Shown: positions 1 to 10,843, counted from the stretch's first letter. The stretch is 64,000 bases of DNA from Allokutzneria sp. NRRL B-24872 (GCF_002155965.1 NZ_MUMH01000134.1:1-64000); one strand, 5' to 3'. Made by a program: numbers and translations. The notes: generated by a model from the letters alone, not told the origin.

Positions 1-49
1 AGGGGTAACGGGTTCGCGGGTGGGCGGGGGTGACGACTAGCCTGAGCGC

Positions 50-679
50 GTGTCCCGCGTCGTCGTGCTCGACTATGGCTCCGGCAACCTCCGCTCCGCC
101 GAACGCGCTCTGCGCCGCGTCGGTGCTGACGTCGAGGTGACCGCGGACCATCGCGCGGCGCTCGCGGCCGATGGGCTGGTGGTCCCCGGGGTCGGCGCCT
201 TCGGCGCGTGCATGGCGGGGCTGCGCTCCGTTCAGGGGCCGCGCATCATCGGTGAACGGCTCGCGGGCGGACGCCCGGTGCTCGGGATCTGCGTGGGGAT
301 GCAGGCGCTGTTCGAGCGCGGCGTCGAGCACGGGGTCACCGACGAGGGCTGCGGCGAGTGGCCGGGCACCGTCGAGCGCCTGCACGCGGACGTCCTGCCG
401 CACATGGGGTGGAACACCGTCCGCGCTCCCGAGGGCAGTGAGTTCTTCGCGGGTCTCGACGAGGACGCCCGCTTCTACTTCGTGCACTCCTTCGGCGTGC
501 GCAAGTGGGAGCTGGACGCCTCCGGCGCCTTCACCCCGCCGCTGGTCACCTGGGCGCACCACGGCGAGGACTTCGTGGCGGCCGTGGAGAACGGGCCGCT
601 GTGGGCAACGCAGTTCCACCCGGAGAAGTCCGGCGACACCGGCGCGCACATCCTGCGCAACTGGCTGAACACGCTCTAG
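50..679 (+). CDS. hisH: Imidazole glycerol phosphate synthase, glutaminase subunit HisH
   Basis: This is the class I glutamine amidotransferase that supplies ammonia to HisF for imidazole glycerol phosphate and AICAR formation in histidine synthesis. The 209-residue protein starts at a GTG and opens with [12 protein letters not shown]. The nucleophile cysteine lies in the LGICVGMQ elbow, and the His-Glu pair lies in FHPEKSG near the C terminus. The length is normal for HisH. priA starts 15 bp downstream, so the two are probably co-transcribed. The partner hisF is about 1.8 kb away, past an opposite-strand gene. Identification is secure. Confidence 0.97.
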   Translation: MSRVVVLDYGSGNLRSAERALRRVGADVEVTADHRAALAADGLVVPGVGAFGACMAGLRSVQGPRIIGERLAGGRPVLGICVGMQALFERGVEHGVTDEGCGEWPGTVERLHADVLPHMGWNTVRAPEGSEFFAGLDEDARFYFVHSFGVRKWELDASGAFTPPLVTWAHHGEDFVAAVENGPLWATQFHPEKSGDTGAHILRNWLNTL

Positions 680-694
680 CAGAAGGTATTTCCC

Positions 695-1432
695 GTGACT
701 TTCACGCTGTTCCCGGCCGTCGACGTGGTCGAGGGCAAGGCCGTCCGGCTCACCCAGGGCGAAGCGGGCACCGAGACCGCGTACGGCACCCCGTTCGAGG
801 CGGCCATGGCCTGGCAGGACGGCGGCGCCGAGTGGATCCACCTCGTCGACCTGGACGCGGCGTTCGGGCGCGGGGACAACCGCGCGCTGCTCGCCGACAT
901 GGTCGCGAAGCTGGACGTGAAGGTCGAGCTGTCGGGCGGTATCCGCGACGACGCCTCGCTGGCCGCCGCGCTCGGCACGGGCTGCGCGCGGGTGAACCTC
1001 GGCACCGCCGCGCTGGAGAGCCCCGAGTGGTGCGCGAAAGTCCTTGCCGCGCACGGGGAACAGGTCGCCGTCGGCCTCGATGTCCGGAGCACCGAGGACG
1101 GCGTTTACCGGCTCAAGGGCCGGGGGTGGACCTCCGACGGCGGCGACCTGTGGGAGGTGTTGGAGCGCCTGGAGCGGGACGGCTGTTCCCGCTACGTCGT
1201 CACCGACGTGTCCAAGGACGGCACGCTCCAGGGGCCGAACGTGGAGCTGCTGCGCGAGATCTGCGGCCGCACGGACAAGCCGGTGATCGCCTCCGGCGGA
1301 GTGTCCAGTGTGGACGATCTGCTGGCGCTGGCCGAGCTCGCCCCGCTCGGGCTGGAAGGGGCCATCGTCGGGAAGGCGCTCTACGCCAAGGCTTTCACGC
1401 TGCCCGAGGCCTTGGCCGCGGTCGCGGGCTAG
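695..1432 (+). CDS. priA: Bifunctional HisA/TrpF isomerase PriA
   Basis: This (beta-alpha)8 isomerase converts ProFAR to PRFAR in histidine synthesis. In actinobacteria the same family also performs the TrpF step of tryptophan synthesis. The 245-residue protein starts at a GTG. The first catalytic aspartate is in [14 protein letters not shown], the second in [14 protein letters not shown], and phosphate-binding loops ELSGGIR and ASGGVSS are present. No separate trpF lies between trpC and trpB here, which fits the dual role. The stop overlaps the convergent Clp-N gene by 4 bp. HisA membership is certain; dual activity is inferred from lineage and the missing trpF. Confidence 0.93.
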   Translation: MTFTLFPAVDVVEGKAVRLTQGEAGTETAYGTPFEAAMAWQDGGAEWIHLVDLDAAFGRGDNRALLADMVAKLDVKVELSGGIRDDASLAAALGTGCARVNLGTAALESPEWCAKVLAAHGEQVAVGLDVRSTEDGVYRLKGRGWTSDGGDLWEVLERLERDGCSRYVVTDVSKDGTLQGPNVELLREICGRTDKPVIASGGVSSVDDLLALAELAPLGLEGAIVGKALYAKAFTLPEALAAVAG

Positions 1433-2121
1433 GTCGTCAGCCGGGCTTCGATCTCCTTGCGGGAGACGCCGAGGCCGGTGACGACCTGTGCGCCGGTCCC
1501 GGCCTCCTCGCGCAGCAGCGCCAGCAGGATGTGCTCGGTGCCGATGTGCTTGCTGTTGTGCCGCAAGGACTCCCGCAACGTCAGCTGGATGACCTTCTTG
1601 GCGCTGCCGGTGAACGGGATGTGTTCCGGCACTTCCGGCAGCGCCGGGGTCAGCACGCGGGTCACCGCCTCGCGAACGGCCTGCTCGTTCGCGCCCTCGG
1701 CGGCCAGAGCCTGTGCCGCCAAGCCCTCCGGCGCGTGCAGCAGGCCGAGCAGGATGTGCTCGGTGCCGATCTCGACGTTGCCCGCCGAGCGCGCTTCCTC
1801 CTGCGCCTGCACCAGGACCTTGCGTGCGTCGTCGGTGTAGCGGGCAAAGCTCTCCATGGTCATCTTGTCCATCTCCTTGCTGGGCACGAAGCGCTTCTGC
1901 GCGGCCTGCTTCGTCACGCCCATGCTCTGGCCGATCTCCGTCCATGAGGCGCCACCTCGGCGCGCCTGGTCCACGAAGTGGCCGATCAGGTGGTCCGCGA
2001 CCTCGCCGAGGCGTTCTCCGGTGAGCACGGCCGCGCTCAGGTGCTCCAGCGGCGTGCCGTCCGGGAACTGGGTCTTCACGTAGGTGATCAGGTCATCGAG
2101 CCGAGCCGGTCCTGGTGTCAT
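1429..2121 (-). CDS. Clp N-domain protein with an N-terminal helix-turn-helix
   Basis: The 230-residue protein has two parts. Residues 1-80 hold an HTH-like segment ([21 protein letters not shown]). Residues 85-230 hold two Clp-N repeats ([14 protein letters not shown] and [14 protein letters not shown]), as found at the N terminus of ClpA/ClpC. There is no AAA+ ATPase domain, so it cannot unfold proteins. A role as DNA-binding regulator or adaptor sensing Clp substrates is inferred. Directly upstream of its ATG lie two copies of a perfect inverted repeat, a natural autoregulatory operator. It is transcribed against the his genes and separates priA from hisF. Confidence 0.85.
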   Translation of the reverse strand: MTPGPARLDDLITYVKTQFPDGTPLEHLSAAVLTGERLGEVADHLIGHFVDQARRGGASWTEIGQSMGVTKQAAQKRFVPSKEMDKMTMESFARYTDDARKVLVQAQEEARSAGNVEIGTEHILLGLLHAPEGLAAQALAAEGANEQAVREAVTRVLTPALPEVPEHIPFTGSAKKVIQLTLRESLRHNSKHIGTEHILLALLREEAGTGAQVVTGLGVSRKEIEARLTT

Positions 2122-2122
2122 G

Positions 2123-2170
2123 CGTCAACTCTAAGTTGACGCTCGCCGCATCGTCAACCCCGAGTTGACG
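2123..2170 (-). promoter_or_regulatory. Tandem operator, two copies of CGTCAAC-N5-GTTGACG
   Basis: Two perfect inverted repeats of identical architecture lie just upstream of the Clp-N/HTH gene, one at 2123-2141 and one at 2152-2170. Each has 7-bp arms and a 5-bp spacer, and they are 29 bp apart. The first begins 2 bp from the start codon and its arms extend to 9 bp (2122-2142). Exact duplication of arm, spacer and near-helical phasing indicates a dimeric repressor site. The HTH protein encoded next door is the obvious candidate ligand (inference). Confidence 0.75.
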
Positions 2171-2197
2171 GTGGTGATCGTGCTCGCGTGCCTGGCC

Positions 2198-2225
2198 GCG
2201 CCCTAACTACAGCGCCCTAACTACA
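2198..2225. repeat. 14-bp perfect tandem duplication
   Basis: The unit GCGCCCTAACTACA occurs twice head to tail in the gap between the Clp-N gene and hisF. It could be replication slippage or a direct-repeat binding site. There is no further evidence for function. Confidence 0.6.
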
Positions 2226-2243
2226 GCCCCCACCCACCCGGGG

Positions 2244-2308
2244 GCACCCCTTGAGAATCGTGGCTCGGAGCGCCGAAAAAGGCCAGCTCAGGGGTGCTCT
2301 CAAGGGTG
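2244..2308 (+). other. Possible alternative RNA stems in the 386-bp gap upstream of hisF
   Basis: The segment GCACCCCTTGAGA (2244-2256) can pair with CTCAGGGGTGC (2287-2297) or with TCTCAAGGGTG (2298-2308). Each pairing gives about 11 bp with one bulge, and they exclude each other. The position is 200-260 bp before the hisF GTG. No leader peptide with consecutive His codons and no T-box motif is visible. The rest of the 2122-2507 gap holds the operator, the tandem repeat and nothing else I can recognise. Confidence 0.3.
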
Positions 2309-2507
2309 ACTGGGTGGAATTTGACTCACTGGCTGCCTCGCCGTTTCCTCTCCGGCCACCGGAGCGCCGCGCGCCAGGGCGGTCCAGATCTCGCGTTGTG
2401 GCAACAACATGTGCGGGGGCGCGTTCTCAAATCGCATCACGTTGCCAAAACGCGGGGGGCCGAGCTGGGACGGAAGGCGCGGGCGAGGGCTCCCGTAGGC
2501 TTCGGGG

Positions 2508-3281
2508 GTGACAGTTGCGGTGCGAGTGATCCCCTGTTTGGACGTCGACAACGGGCGCGTGGTGAAGGGCGTCAACTTCACCAACCTGGTCGACGCGGGC
2601 GATCCCGTTGAGCTGGCGCGGACCTACGACGCCGAGGGCGCGGACGAGCTGACGTTCTTGGACATCACGGCTTCTTCGGGGAGCCGCGAGACCACTTATG
2701 ACGTGGTGCGCCGCACGGCGGAGCAGGTGTTCATCCCGCTCACTGTCGGCGGTGGCGTGCGCGAGGTCGACGACGTCGACAAGCTGCTGCGCGCGGGCGC
2801 GGACAAGGTCAGCCTGAACACGGCGGCGATCGCGCGACCGGAGTTGCTGCGCGAGGCGTCGGTGCGTTTCGGCGCGCAGTGCATCGTGCTCTCGGTGGAT
2901 GCGCGCCGCGTGCCGGAAGGGGGCCAACCCACGCAGTCCGGGTTCGAGGTCACCACGCACGGCGGCAGGCGCGGCACCGGGATCTGCGCGGTGGAATGGG
3001 CCACGAAAGGCCAAGAACTCGGCGTCGGCGAGATCCTGTTGAACTCCATGGACGCCGACGGCACCAAGGCCGGGTTCGACCTCGAGCTGCTCGGGCTGGT
3101 GCGCGCGGCGGTGACGGTCCCGCTGATCGCGAGCGGGGGAGCGGGCGCGGTCGAGCACTTCCCGCCCGCGGTCGAGGCAGGGGCCAACGCGGTCCTCGCG
3201 GCCAGCGTGTTCCACTTCGGACAGTTGCGGATCGGCGAGGTCAAGGACGGCCTGCGCGAGGCGGGGGTGACGGTCCGGTGA
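2508..3281 (+). CDS. hisF: Imidazole glycerol phosphate synthase, cyclase subunit HisF
   Basis: HisF is the TIM-barrel synthase that uses ammonia from HisH to convert PRFAR to imidazole glycerol phosphate and AICAR. The 257-residue protein starts at a GTG. The catalytic aspartates are in [15 protein letters not shown] and [13 protein letters not shown], and phosphate loops TVGGGVR and ASGGAG are present. Its stop overlaps the next gene's GTG by 4 bp, and that gene in turn overlaps hisI, so the three form a translationally coupled group. Identification is secure. Confidence 0.97.
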   Translation: MTVAVRVIPCLDVDNGRVVKGVNFTNLVDAGDPVELARTYDAEGADELTFLDITASSGSRETTYDVVRRTAEQVFIPLTVGGGVREVDDVDKLLRAGADKVSLNTAAIARPELLREASVRFGAQCIVLSVDARRVPEGGQPTQSGFEVTTHGGRRGTGICAVEWATKGQELGVGEILLNSMDADGTKAGFDLELLGLVRAAVTVPLIASGGAGAVEHFPPAVEAGANAVLAASVFHFGQLRIGEVKDGLREAGVTVR

Positions 3282-3637
3282 AGCGCCCGGTCGAGCTGTG
3301 GGCGACGCTGGCCTGCCTGGTCGGCGCGGAGCTGGTCTTCCTCGTCGCCGGACTCGTGCGCTGGGCGAGCGAAGGCGGAGCCGACCTGATCGTGCTCCCG
3401 CTGGTGCTGCTGGCGCTCTCCCTCGTCGCGGCGGGCAGCATCATGGCCCGCATCGGCATCGCGAGGGCGGGCGCGATCGCCGTCGCGATCTTCGCGGGGT
3501 TGCTGCACCTGCTGGTGGTGCTCGGAGACGGACCCGTCGTCGCCCGCGTGATCTCGGGAATCGTTGGCGCGGCACAGATCTACGCCGTCGTGCTGCTCAG
3601 CACCGGCCCGATGCGGAAGTTCCTGGAACGACGATGA
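3278..3637 (+). CDS. Small integral membrane protein between hisF and hisI
   Basis: This 119-residue protein has about four hydrophobic helices ([20 protein letters not shown], then [38 protein letters not shown] and a C-terminal one). No catalytic motif is recognisable. The GTG start overlaps the hisF stop and its stop overlaps the hisI ATG, so it is translated from the his message. The length, coupling and absence of a competing frame argue for a real gene. Its role is unknown, and I do not infer a part in histidine synthesis from position alone. Confidence 0.75.
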   Translation: MKRPVELWATLACLVGAELVFLVAGLVRWASEGGADLIVLPLVLLALSLVAAGSIMARIGIARAGAIAVAIFAGLLHLLVVLGDGPVVARVISGIVGAAQIYAVVLLSTGPMRKFLERR

Positions 3638-3990
3638 GTGAACTCGATCTCAAGATCGCCGAGCGGCTCAAGCGCAACGCGGACGGCCTTTTCTGCGCTG
3701 TGGCACAACAACACGGCACCGGCGAGGTGCTGATGGTGGCGTGGATGGACGACGAGGCGCTGCACCGCACGCTGACCACGCGCCGCGCCACGTACTACTC
3801 GCGCAGCCGTCAGCAGTACTGGGTGAAGGGCGAGACCTCCGGGCACGCGCAGCAGGTGCACGAGGTGCGCCTGGACTGCGACGGCGACACGGTGCTGCTC
3901 GTCGTCGACCAGGAGGGCGCGGCCTGCCACACCGGGACCCGGACCTGCTTCGACACCGACGTGCTGCTCAAAGCCCAAGATCCCCGGTGA
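3634..3990 (+). CDS. hisI: Phosphoribosyl-AMP cyclohydrolase HisI
   Basis: HisI opens the adenine ring of PR-AMP, the third step of histidine synthesis. The 118-residue protein has the metal-binding pattern [14 protein letters not shown] followed by [12 protein letters not shown], plus the core [18 protein letters not shown]. There is no HisE pyrophosphohydrolase domain, as usual in actinobacteria. The ATG overlaps the preceding stop. Its 3' end overlaps the convergent TetR gene by 23 bp. Confidence 0.96.
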   Translation: MSELDLKIAERLKRNADGLFCAVAQQHGTGEVLMVAWMDDEALHRTLTTRRATYYSRSRQQYWVKGETSGHAQQVHEVRLDCDGDTVLLVVDQEGAACHTGTRTCFDTDVLLKAQDPR

Positions 3991-4588
3991 GGTAGCGCTG
4001 GAGGTTCGGCCCGACCGTCGCTGCCAGCGCGTCGTGGTCGGCTGAGGCCAGCGGCTCCAACTTGATCACGTAGCGCACCATGCCGAGCCCGGCGATCTGC
4101 GTGCCGCACAGCGACGCTCGCAGGTCGGGGTGGTCGGGGCCGACCCGCTTCGCGATCGGCCCGAAGACCATGGTGGAGATGAACTCGCGCAGCATCCGCG
4201 CCGCGTTCTCGTTGCTGGAGGCGCTGCGCATCAGCGCGACGAACGCGCCACCGCCCCCGCCGTCCCAGACGCCGAGGAACGTGCGCACGATGCGCTCGCC
4301 CATCTCCTCGATCGGACCGGTCAGCAGCATCTCGCTGATCTGCTTGGGGTCCACCGGGAGCTCCATGGCGGCGGCGAACAGGCCCTCCTTGCCGCCGAAC
4401 CAGTGGTTGACCATCGCGGCGTCCACCCCGGCCTCGGCGGCCATGGCGCGCACGGTCGCCCCGGCGAAGCCGTGCTCGGCGAACGAGCGGCGGGCGGCCT
4501 CCAGCAGCGCGCGGCGGGTGTCCTCGCCCGCGGGCCGCCGTCCCCGCCTGCGCGGTGCGCTATCTTGCGTTTCGGTGCTCACGTCCAC
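3968..4588 (-). CDS. TetR-family transcriptional regulator
   Basis: The 206-residue protein has an N-terminal TetR HTH ([20 protein letters not shown], then [26 protein letters not shown]) after a basic RRRGRRPAG linker. The C-terminal ligand domain resembles the TetR_C group that begins with a DPKQ-type segment. It is convergent with hisI and divergent from trpE, with about 100 bp between the starts. That gap contains an AT-rich stretch around 4618-4640 with short TTATT/AATAA arms, which might hold its operator. Target genes cannot be told from sequence, and control of trpE is only a positional possibility. Confidence 0.9.
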   Translation of the reverse strand: MDVSTETQDSAPRRRGRRPAGEDTRRALLEAARRSFAEHGFAGATVRAMAAEAGVDAAMVNHWFGGKEGLFAAAMELPVDPKQISEMLLTGPIEEMGERIVRTFLGVWDGGGGGAFVALMRSASSNENAARMLREFISTMVFGPIAKRVGPDHPDLRASLCGTQIAGLGMVRYVIKLEPLASADHDALAATVGPNLQRYLTGDLGL

Positions 4589-4687
4589 CGTCCTGCCCGA
4601 TCGGGCGATCTACCGCGTTATTCAACACTTGCGGAAATAATGGGCCGTGGTCATGGGCTCCGTCAACGACCGGGCACAATGTCCCCC

Positions 4688-6235
4688 ATGGTCAGTGTGC
4701 TCGCGCCCGGCAGGACGGCGATGGGGGAGATCAGCCCCACCCGCGAGGAGTTCCGCGAACTCGCCAGGGACCGCCGCGTCATCCCGGTGGTCCGGCGGCT
4801 GCTCGCCGACGGTGAGACCCCGGTCGGGGTCTACCGCAAGCTCGGCGCGGCCCGGCCAGGGACCTTCCTCTTCGAGTCCGCCGAGAACGGCCGCTCCTGG
4901 TCGCGCTGGTCCTTCGTGGGCGCGCACAGCCCGGCCGCGCTGACCGTGGTGGACGGCCACGCCACCTGGACCGGGACCCCGCCGGTCGGCCTGCCGCAGG
5001 ACGGCGACCCGCTGGTGGCGCTGCGCGAGACCATGCGGCTGCTGCACACCGACGCGCTGCCCGGCATGCCCCCGCTGACCGGCGGCATGGTCGGCTACCT
5101 CGGCTACGACGTGGTGCGCAGGCTGGAGGCGCTGCCCGAGCTGGCCGAGAAGGACCTGGAGATCCCCGAGCTGGTGATGCTGCTGGCGATGGACCTCGCC
5201 GCCATGGACCACCACGAGGGCACGATCACGCTCATCGCCAACGCGATCAACTGGGACGACACCGACGAGCGCGTCGACGCCGCCTACGACGAGGCCGTCG
5301 CGCGCCTGGAGGACATGACCGCGCGGCTGTGCACCTCGGCTGCGCCCAGCGCGGCGGTGTTCTCCCGCCCGGAACCGCGCTTCACCCGCCGCCGCAGCAC
5401 CGCCGACTACACCGCCGCCGTGGAGAAGGCCAAGGAGGCCATCCACGCGGGCGAGGCGTTCCAGGTCGTGGTCTCGCAGCGCTTCGAGCTGGAGACCGGG
5501 GCCGACCCGCTGGACATCTACCGGGTCCTGCGCACCACCAACCCCAGCCCGTACATGTACCTGCTCAACCTCGACGGCTTCGCGATCGTCGGCTCCAGCC
5601 CGGAAGCGCTGGTCACCGTCCGCGACGGCAAGGCGACGACGCACCCGATCGCCGGGACGCGCTGGCGCGGCGCCGACGAGGAGGAGGACGCGCTGCTGGC
5701 CAAGGACCTGCTGCACGACGAGAAGGAGCGGGCCGAGCACCTGATGCTGGTCGACCTGGCCCGCAACGACCTCGGCCGGGTCTGCAAGCCGGGCTCGGTC
5801 ACCGTCGTGGAGTTCTTCCGCATCGAGCGCTACAGCCACGTCATGCACATCGTCTCGACCGTGACCGGGCAGCTGGCCGACGACCGCACCGCCTACGACG
5901 CGGTGGCGGCCTGCTTCCCGGCGGGCACGCTCTCCGGGGCGCCGAAGCCGCGCGCGATGGAGCTGATCGAGGAGCTGGAGCCGACCCGGCGCGGCCTCTA
6001 CGGCGGCGTCGTGGGCTACCTGGACTTCGCGGGCGACGCGGACACCGCGATCGCCATCCGCACCGCGCTCGTGCGCGAGGGCGTCGCCTACGTCCAAGCG
6101 GGCGCGGGCATCGTGGCCGACTCCGACCCGGTCTCCGAGGACCAGGAGTGCCTCAACAAGGCCCGCGCCGTGCTCTCGGCGATCGCCACCGCCGACACGA
6201 TGGCGTTGGCCGTCGACGGGGTCAGCGGTGGGTGA
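4688..6235 (+). CDS. trpE: Anthranilate synthase component I TrpE
   Basis: TrpE converts chorismate and ammonia to anthranilate, the first committed step of tryptophan synthesis. The 515-residue protein has the N-terminal regulatory domain with the [17 protein letters not shown] Trp-binding region. The chorismate-binding domain shows [29 protein letters not shown] and [11 protein letters not shown]. Three starts are possible: ATG 4679, ATG 4688 and ATG 4721. The last has the best Shine-Dalgarno (AGGA, 5 nt upstream), while the first two give a length nearer the mycobacterial enzyme. No trpG is present in the window, so the glutaminase partner lies elsewhere. Confidence 0.95.
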   Translation: MVSVLAPGRTAMGEISPTREEFRELARDRRVIPVVRRLLADGETPVGVYRKLGAARPGTFLFESAENGRSWSRWSFVGAHSPAALTVVDGHATWTGTPPVGLPQDGDPLVALRETMRLLHTDALPGMPPLTGGMVGYLGYDVVRRLEALPELAEKDLEIPELVMLLAMDLAAMDHHEGTITLIANAINWDDTDERVDAAYDEAVARLEDMTARLCTSAAPSAAVFSRPEPRFTRRRSTADYTAAVEKAKEAIHAGEAFQVVVSQRFELETGADPLDIYRVLRTTNPSPYMYLLNLDGFAIVGSSPEALVTVRDGKATTHPIAGTRWRGADEEEDALLAKDLLHDEKERAEHLMLVDLARNDLGRVCKPGSVTVVEFFRIERYSHVMHIVSTVTGQLADDRTAYDAVAACFPAGTLSGAPKPRAMELIEELEPTRRGLYGGVVGYLDFAGDADTAIAIRTALVREGVAYVQAGAGIVADSDPVSEDQECLNKARAVLSAIATADTMALAVDGVSGG

Positions 6236-6788
6236 GCCCGTTGGCGGGCAAGCCGTCCGGCCCGCCCGAGGTCTCATGTGGACAGTCGTGCTGCTGTTGC
6301 TCGTCGCGGCCGGACTGCTCTGGGGCTCCTCCACGATCGCGTGGTTCGACGCCTCCGGCGCGGCGGCCCTGGCGGCGAAGCCGCCGACCGGAGCCGACCA
6401 GGTGCCCGCGCTCATCCCGCTCGCGCTGCTCTGCCTCGCCGGGATCGCGGGGGTCGTCGCGACCGGCGGAGTGCTGCGCCGGGTCGTCGGCGCGCTGCTC
6501 GTCCTGCTGGCCGCAGGTGCCACCAGTTTGTGGTTCACCGGCGCCCTGACCAGCGCTGACGTCGCGCTCGGCGCATCGAGGGGTACGGGGCCGGTGCTCG
6601 CGCTGAGCGGGCTCGCGCTGCTGTTCGCCGCCGGTCTGGCGGTGCTGCTCGGCGGTGGCCGGATGCCCGCGCTCGGTGCTCGCTACGACACCGGGAGTAA
6701 CGCCAGGGCCTCCGATCCCGACCGGGAGGTGTGGGAGGCGTTGGACTCGGGGAGTGATCCCACGGTCACCGCCCGGAAAGACCCTTGA
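6228..6788 (+). CDS. Trp-operon-associated membrane protein (TIGR02234-like)
   Basis: This 186-residue protein has four predicted helices ([55 protein letters not shown] and [19 protein letters not shown]). It ends in a hydrophilic tail with [14 protein letters not shown]. Its place between trpE and trpC and its topology match the actinobacterial family of Trp biosynthesis-associated membrane proteins. The GTG start overlaps the trpE stop by 8 bp, so it is coupled to TrpE. Biochemical function is unknown for the family. The 187 bp that follow, before trpC, show no Trp-rich leader peptide. Confidence 0.85.
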   Translation: MGEPVGGQAVRPARGLMWTVVLLLLVAAGLLWGSSTIAWFDASGAAALAAKPPTGADQVPALIPLALLCLAGIAGVVATGGVLRRVVGALLVLLAAGATSLWFTGALTSADVALGASRGTGPVLALSGLALLFAAGLAVLLGGGRMPALGARYDTGSNARASDPDREVWEALDSGSDPTVTARKDP

Positions 6789-6975
6789 CAGCCAGGACGG
6801 ATTCGGTGACCCCAGACCGGAAGCGGCACCGCCTGAGAGTTAGCATCCATGAACGCCTCACGGGCGCCGTGATGGGGACGGTCGCTATCGGGTGCGGCAG
6901 CAACGAACCGATTCGAGCGCCGGGACGAGCCAGCAACGGCCGCGCCGGACGAACGGATCATGCGGAGGAGCGCGC

Positions 6976-7785
6976 GTGAACGTCCTGGAGTCGATTCTCG
7001 AAGGCGTCCGCGCCGACCTGGCCGTCCGCGAAGCGCAGACACCGCTGGCGGAGATCAAGGAACTCGCCGCGCGGGCCACCGCTCCCCGGGACGTGATGGC
7101 CGCGCTGCGCGCCCCCGGCGTCGGCGTGATCGCCGAGGTCAAGCGCCGCAGCCCGTCCAAGGGCGAGCTGGCGGGCATCACCGATCCGGCCGAGCTGGCC
7201 AGGGACTACGAGTCCGGCGGCGCGCGGGTGATCAGCGTGCTCACCGAGGAACGCCGCTTCGGCGGCTCGCTCGCCGACCTCGACGCGGTCCGCTCCGCGG
7301 TCGACGTTCCCTTGCTGCGCAAGGACTTCATGGTCAGCCCGTACCAGATCCACGAGGCTCGGGCGCACGGCGCGGACATGATCCTGCTGATCGTGGCGGC
7401 GCTGGAGCAGAACGTGCTGGAGGCGCTGCTGGACCGCGCCGAGTCCCTGGGCATGACCGCGCTGGTCGAGGTGCACACCGCCGAGGAGGCCGACCGCGCG
7501 CTGGAGGCGGGCGCCCAGGTGATCGGCGTGAACGCGCGCGACCTGACCACGCTGGAGGTGGACCGCGACTGCTTCGGCCGGATCGCGCCCGGTCTGCCCA
7601 GCGAAGTGATCAAGATCGCCGAGTCCGGTGTGCGCGGCCCCAGCGACCTGATGACCTACGCGGGCTACGGTGCGGACGCGGTCCTGGTCGGTGAGGGCCT
7701 GGTGACCAGCGGCAACCCGCGCGGCGCGGTGACCCAGCTGGTCACGGCGGGCTCGCACCCCGCCTGCCCGCGCCCGAGCCGCTGA
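6976..7785 (+). CDS. trpC: Indole-3-glycerol-phosphate synthase TrpC
   Basis: TrpC closes the indole ring, converting CdRP to indole-3-glycerol phosphate. The 269-residue TIM barrel carries the catalytic lysine in [14 protein letters not shown], the second lysine in [13 protein letters not shown] and the late motifs VIGVNARDL and AESGVRG. The GTG start follows a strong GGAGGA. trpB starts 23 bp after its stop. The C-terminal tail ([10 protein letters not shown]) is slightly long. No fused TrpF domain is present. Confidence 0.96.
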   Translation: MNVLESILEGVRADLAVREAQTPLAEIKELAARATAPRDVMAALRAPGVGVIAEVKRRSPSKGELAGITDPAELARDYESGGARVISVLTEERRFGGSLADLDAVRSAVDVPLLRKDFMVSPYQIHEARAHGADMILLIVAALEQNVLEALLDRAESLGMTALVEVHTAEEADRALEAGAQVIGVNARDLTTLEVDRDCFGRIAPGLPSEVIKIAESGVRGPSDLMTYAGYGADAVLVGEGLVTSGNPRGAVTQLVTAGSHPACPRPSR

Positions 7786-7808
7786 GCAGTCTGAAAAGAG
7801 AGAGCTTG

Positions 7809-9058
<1,250 letters not shown>

Positions 9059-9059
<1 letters not shown>

Positions 9060-9850
9060 TGTCCTCGCTGACGCAGATGTTCGCCGACTGCCGCGCGGCC
9101 GACCGCGCCGCCCTGATCGGCTACCTGCCCGCGGGCTTCCCGACCGTCGAGGGCTCCAAGCAGCACCTCGCAGCGATGCTCGACTCCGGCTGCGACCTCG
9201 TCGAGGTCGGCCTGCCGTTCTCCGACCCGGTGATGGACGGCCCGACCATCCAGGACGCCGCGGAAACCGCTCTGCGCAACGGTTTCCGCTTGCGCGACCT
9301 GTTCTCCGTCGTGGAGTCGATCTCCGCTTCCGGCGGGCGCGCGGTCGTCATGACCTACTGGAACCCGGTGCTGCGCTACGGCGTCGACGCCTTCGCCCGC
9401 GACCTGGCCGCGGCGGGCGGGCTCGGGTTGATCACCCCCGACCTCATCCCGGAGCAGGCCGAGGACTGGATGGCCGCATCCACCGAGCACGGCCTCGACC
9501 GGATCTTCCTCGTCGCGCCGTCCTCCACCGAGGAGCGGATCTCGCTGACCGCCTCGGCCAGCAGCGGATTCCTCTACGCCGCCTCGATCATGGGCGTCAC
9601 CGGCACCCGCGACACGGTCAGCAGCCAGGCCCCGCAGCTCGTCGAGCGCACCCGCGCGCACACCGACATCCCCATCGGCGTGGGCCTCGGCGTTCGCTCC
9701 GGCCCTCAGGCCGCCGAGGTCGCCGCGTTCGCCGACGGCGTCATCGTGGGCTCCGCCTTCGTCAACGCCGTCTCCTCCGGCGAGGCGGCCGTCCGCTCTC
9801 TGGCCGCCGAACTCTCCTCCGCCACGCACCGCGCCCCCGTCACCGCCTGA
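9059..9850 (+). CDS. trpA: Tryptophan synthase alpha chain TrpA
   Basis: TrpA cleaves indole-3-glycerol phosphate and channels indole to TrpB. The 263-residue barrel contains the catalytic glutamate and aspartate in LVEVGLPFSDPVMDGP. It also has the phosphate-binding loops GVTGTR and GVGLGVRSGPQ and a terminal GVIVGSAFV. It is the last gene of the trp run, and a perfect long hairpin begins 4 bp after its stop. Confidence 0.97.
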
Positions 9851-9854
9851 ATTT

Positions 9855-9908
9855 CCCGTTTCGTACTCATAGCGGCTGACTCCTTTCCCGCTATGGGTAC
9901 GAAACGGG
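9855..9908. terminator. Long inverted repeat made of two copies of a repeat element
   Basis: Arms at 9855-9875 and 9888-9908 are complementary over 21 positions with one mismatch and a 12-nt loop. Each arm is one copy of GYTATGRGTACSAAACGG in opposite orientation. It sits between the convergent ends of trpA and the methyltransferase gene, so it can act as a bidirectional transcription terminator. A third copy of the element lies at 10703-10725. No U tract follows, as is usual in high-GC actinomycetes. Confidence 0.8.
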
Positions 9909-10595
9909 CTATTGGGCGGGTGGGCTAGCTCGCACGGCCAGCACGACCGGCGTCGGGGTGCCGCCCTCGGTGAACCGCTCAAGAGTCAAGCCCGCGTTGA
10001 GGAACGCGTGCATCAGCGCGGGCAGTGGCCAGTGCGCGGCGCCGACTTTGTCGCGAAGTCCCTGGTCGGTCCACGACTCCGTCGTCCAGTGGCCGTCCAG
10101 GTAGCCCGGGCGGAGGACCACCGCGGCGGGGGCGCTGCGGTCGGCGAACCCGCCGCAGAAGCACGGGTGGACGCCGACGTGCACGAACACCCCGCCGGGT
10201 TGCAGCACTCTGGCCACCTCGCGCAGCACTGACGGGTACTCGGGCATGTCGGTGTGGACCATCACGGCGACAACGGCGGGCACACTGCTCTCCCGCACCG
10301 GCAGCCGACCGGCGTTGGCCCGTGCGACGGGCAGACGTCCCCTGGCGTGGCGCAGCATCCCGCTGGACAGGTCGACGCCGACGGGCGTCCACCCGAGTTC
10401 CCGCACGAGTTCGGCGTGGACGCCCGTGCCGCAGCCGATCTCGAGGCACACGCCGCTGCCCTCACCGAGAAGATCGCGCAGCGCGTGGTCGATCCCGAGT
10501 GGATCGTGCCCAGGTTCTCCTGATCTCGACCGCTGGGCGCTGAGGAGCTGATCCTCGTACCAGTCCGCGATCTCGTCGTACGCCGCTGTCGCCAT
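9909..10595 (-). CDS. Class I SAM-dependent methyltransferase
   Basis: The 228-residue protein begins MATAAYDEIADWYEDQL, a common start for small-molecule methyltransferases. Motif I for SAM binding is CLEIGCGTGVHAELV, followed by the acidic PVGVDLSSGMLRHARGR and post-motif EVARVLQPGGVFVHVG. An open frame extends 27 codons upstream to 10676, but homologues usually start at the chosen ATG (10595). The substrate is unknown. It stands alone, convergent with the trp operon and divergent from the Uma2 gene. Confidence 0.87.
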   Translation of the reverse strand: MATAAYDEIADWYEDQLLSAQRSRSGEPGHDPLGIDHALRDLLGEGSGVCLEIGCGTGVHAELVRELGWTPVGVDLSSGMLRHARGRLPVARANAGRLPVRESSVPAVVAVMVHTDMPEYPSVLREVARVLQPGGVFVHVGVHPCFCGGFADRSAPAAVVLRPGYLDGHWTTESWTDQGLRDKVGAAHWPLPALMHAFLNAGLTLERFTEGGTPTPVVLAVRASPPAQ

Positions 10596-10702
10596 CGCAC
10601 CATTGGACCGACGAGCCAGTACTTGACGCCACAGATTCCGCTGGCGGCAGAACGGCCACGGCGCTGGCCGCGTCATCGTGAGCTCCGCCTTCGCTCGCTC
10701 TT

Positions 10703-10725
10703 TCCCGTTATGAGTACCAAACGGG
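10703..10725 (+). repeat. Third copy of the GYTATGRGTACSAAACGG element
   Basis: TTTCCCGTTATGAGTACC followed by AAACGGG matches the right arm of the trpA hairpin at all but three positions, and the TTT before it is shared too. It has no facing partner here. The 10596-10904 gap also contains the inverted repeat at 10844-10879 and nothing else recognisable. Confidence 0.65.
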
Positions 10726-10843
10726 GTTTCCTGCCGGTTGGCATTTCCTTGTTGCCCCTAGCGCAAAGTGCCCTTCGTTCGAGCGAACCGGGCTGTTCGA
10801 CGCCGGAAAGGGCCGGAACCGCTCGTGGCCGCAGACAGGGTGG

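Noticed and set aside
6789-6975. Trp attenuator or leader peptide before trpC
   Set aside because: The only short frame starting with ATG near 6849 contains no Trp codon, and no terminator hairpin is present.
10785-10800. LexA-like box from GTTCG and CGAAC
   Set aside because: The half-sites are in the wrong orientation and spacing for the actinobacterial SOS box, and no DNA repair gene follows.
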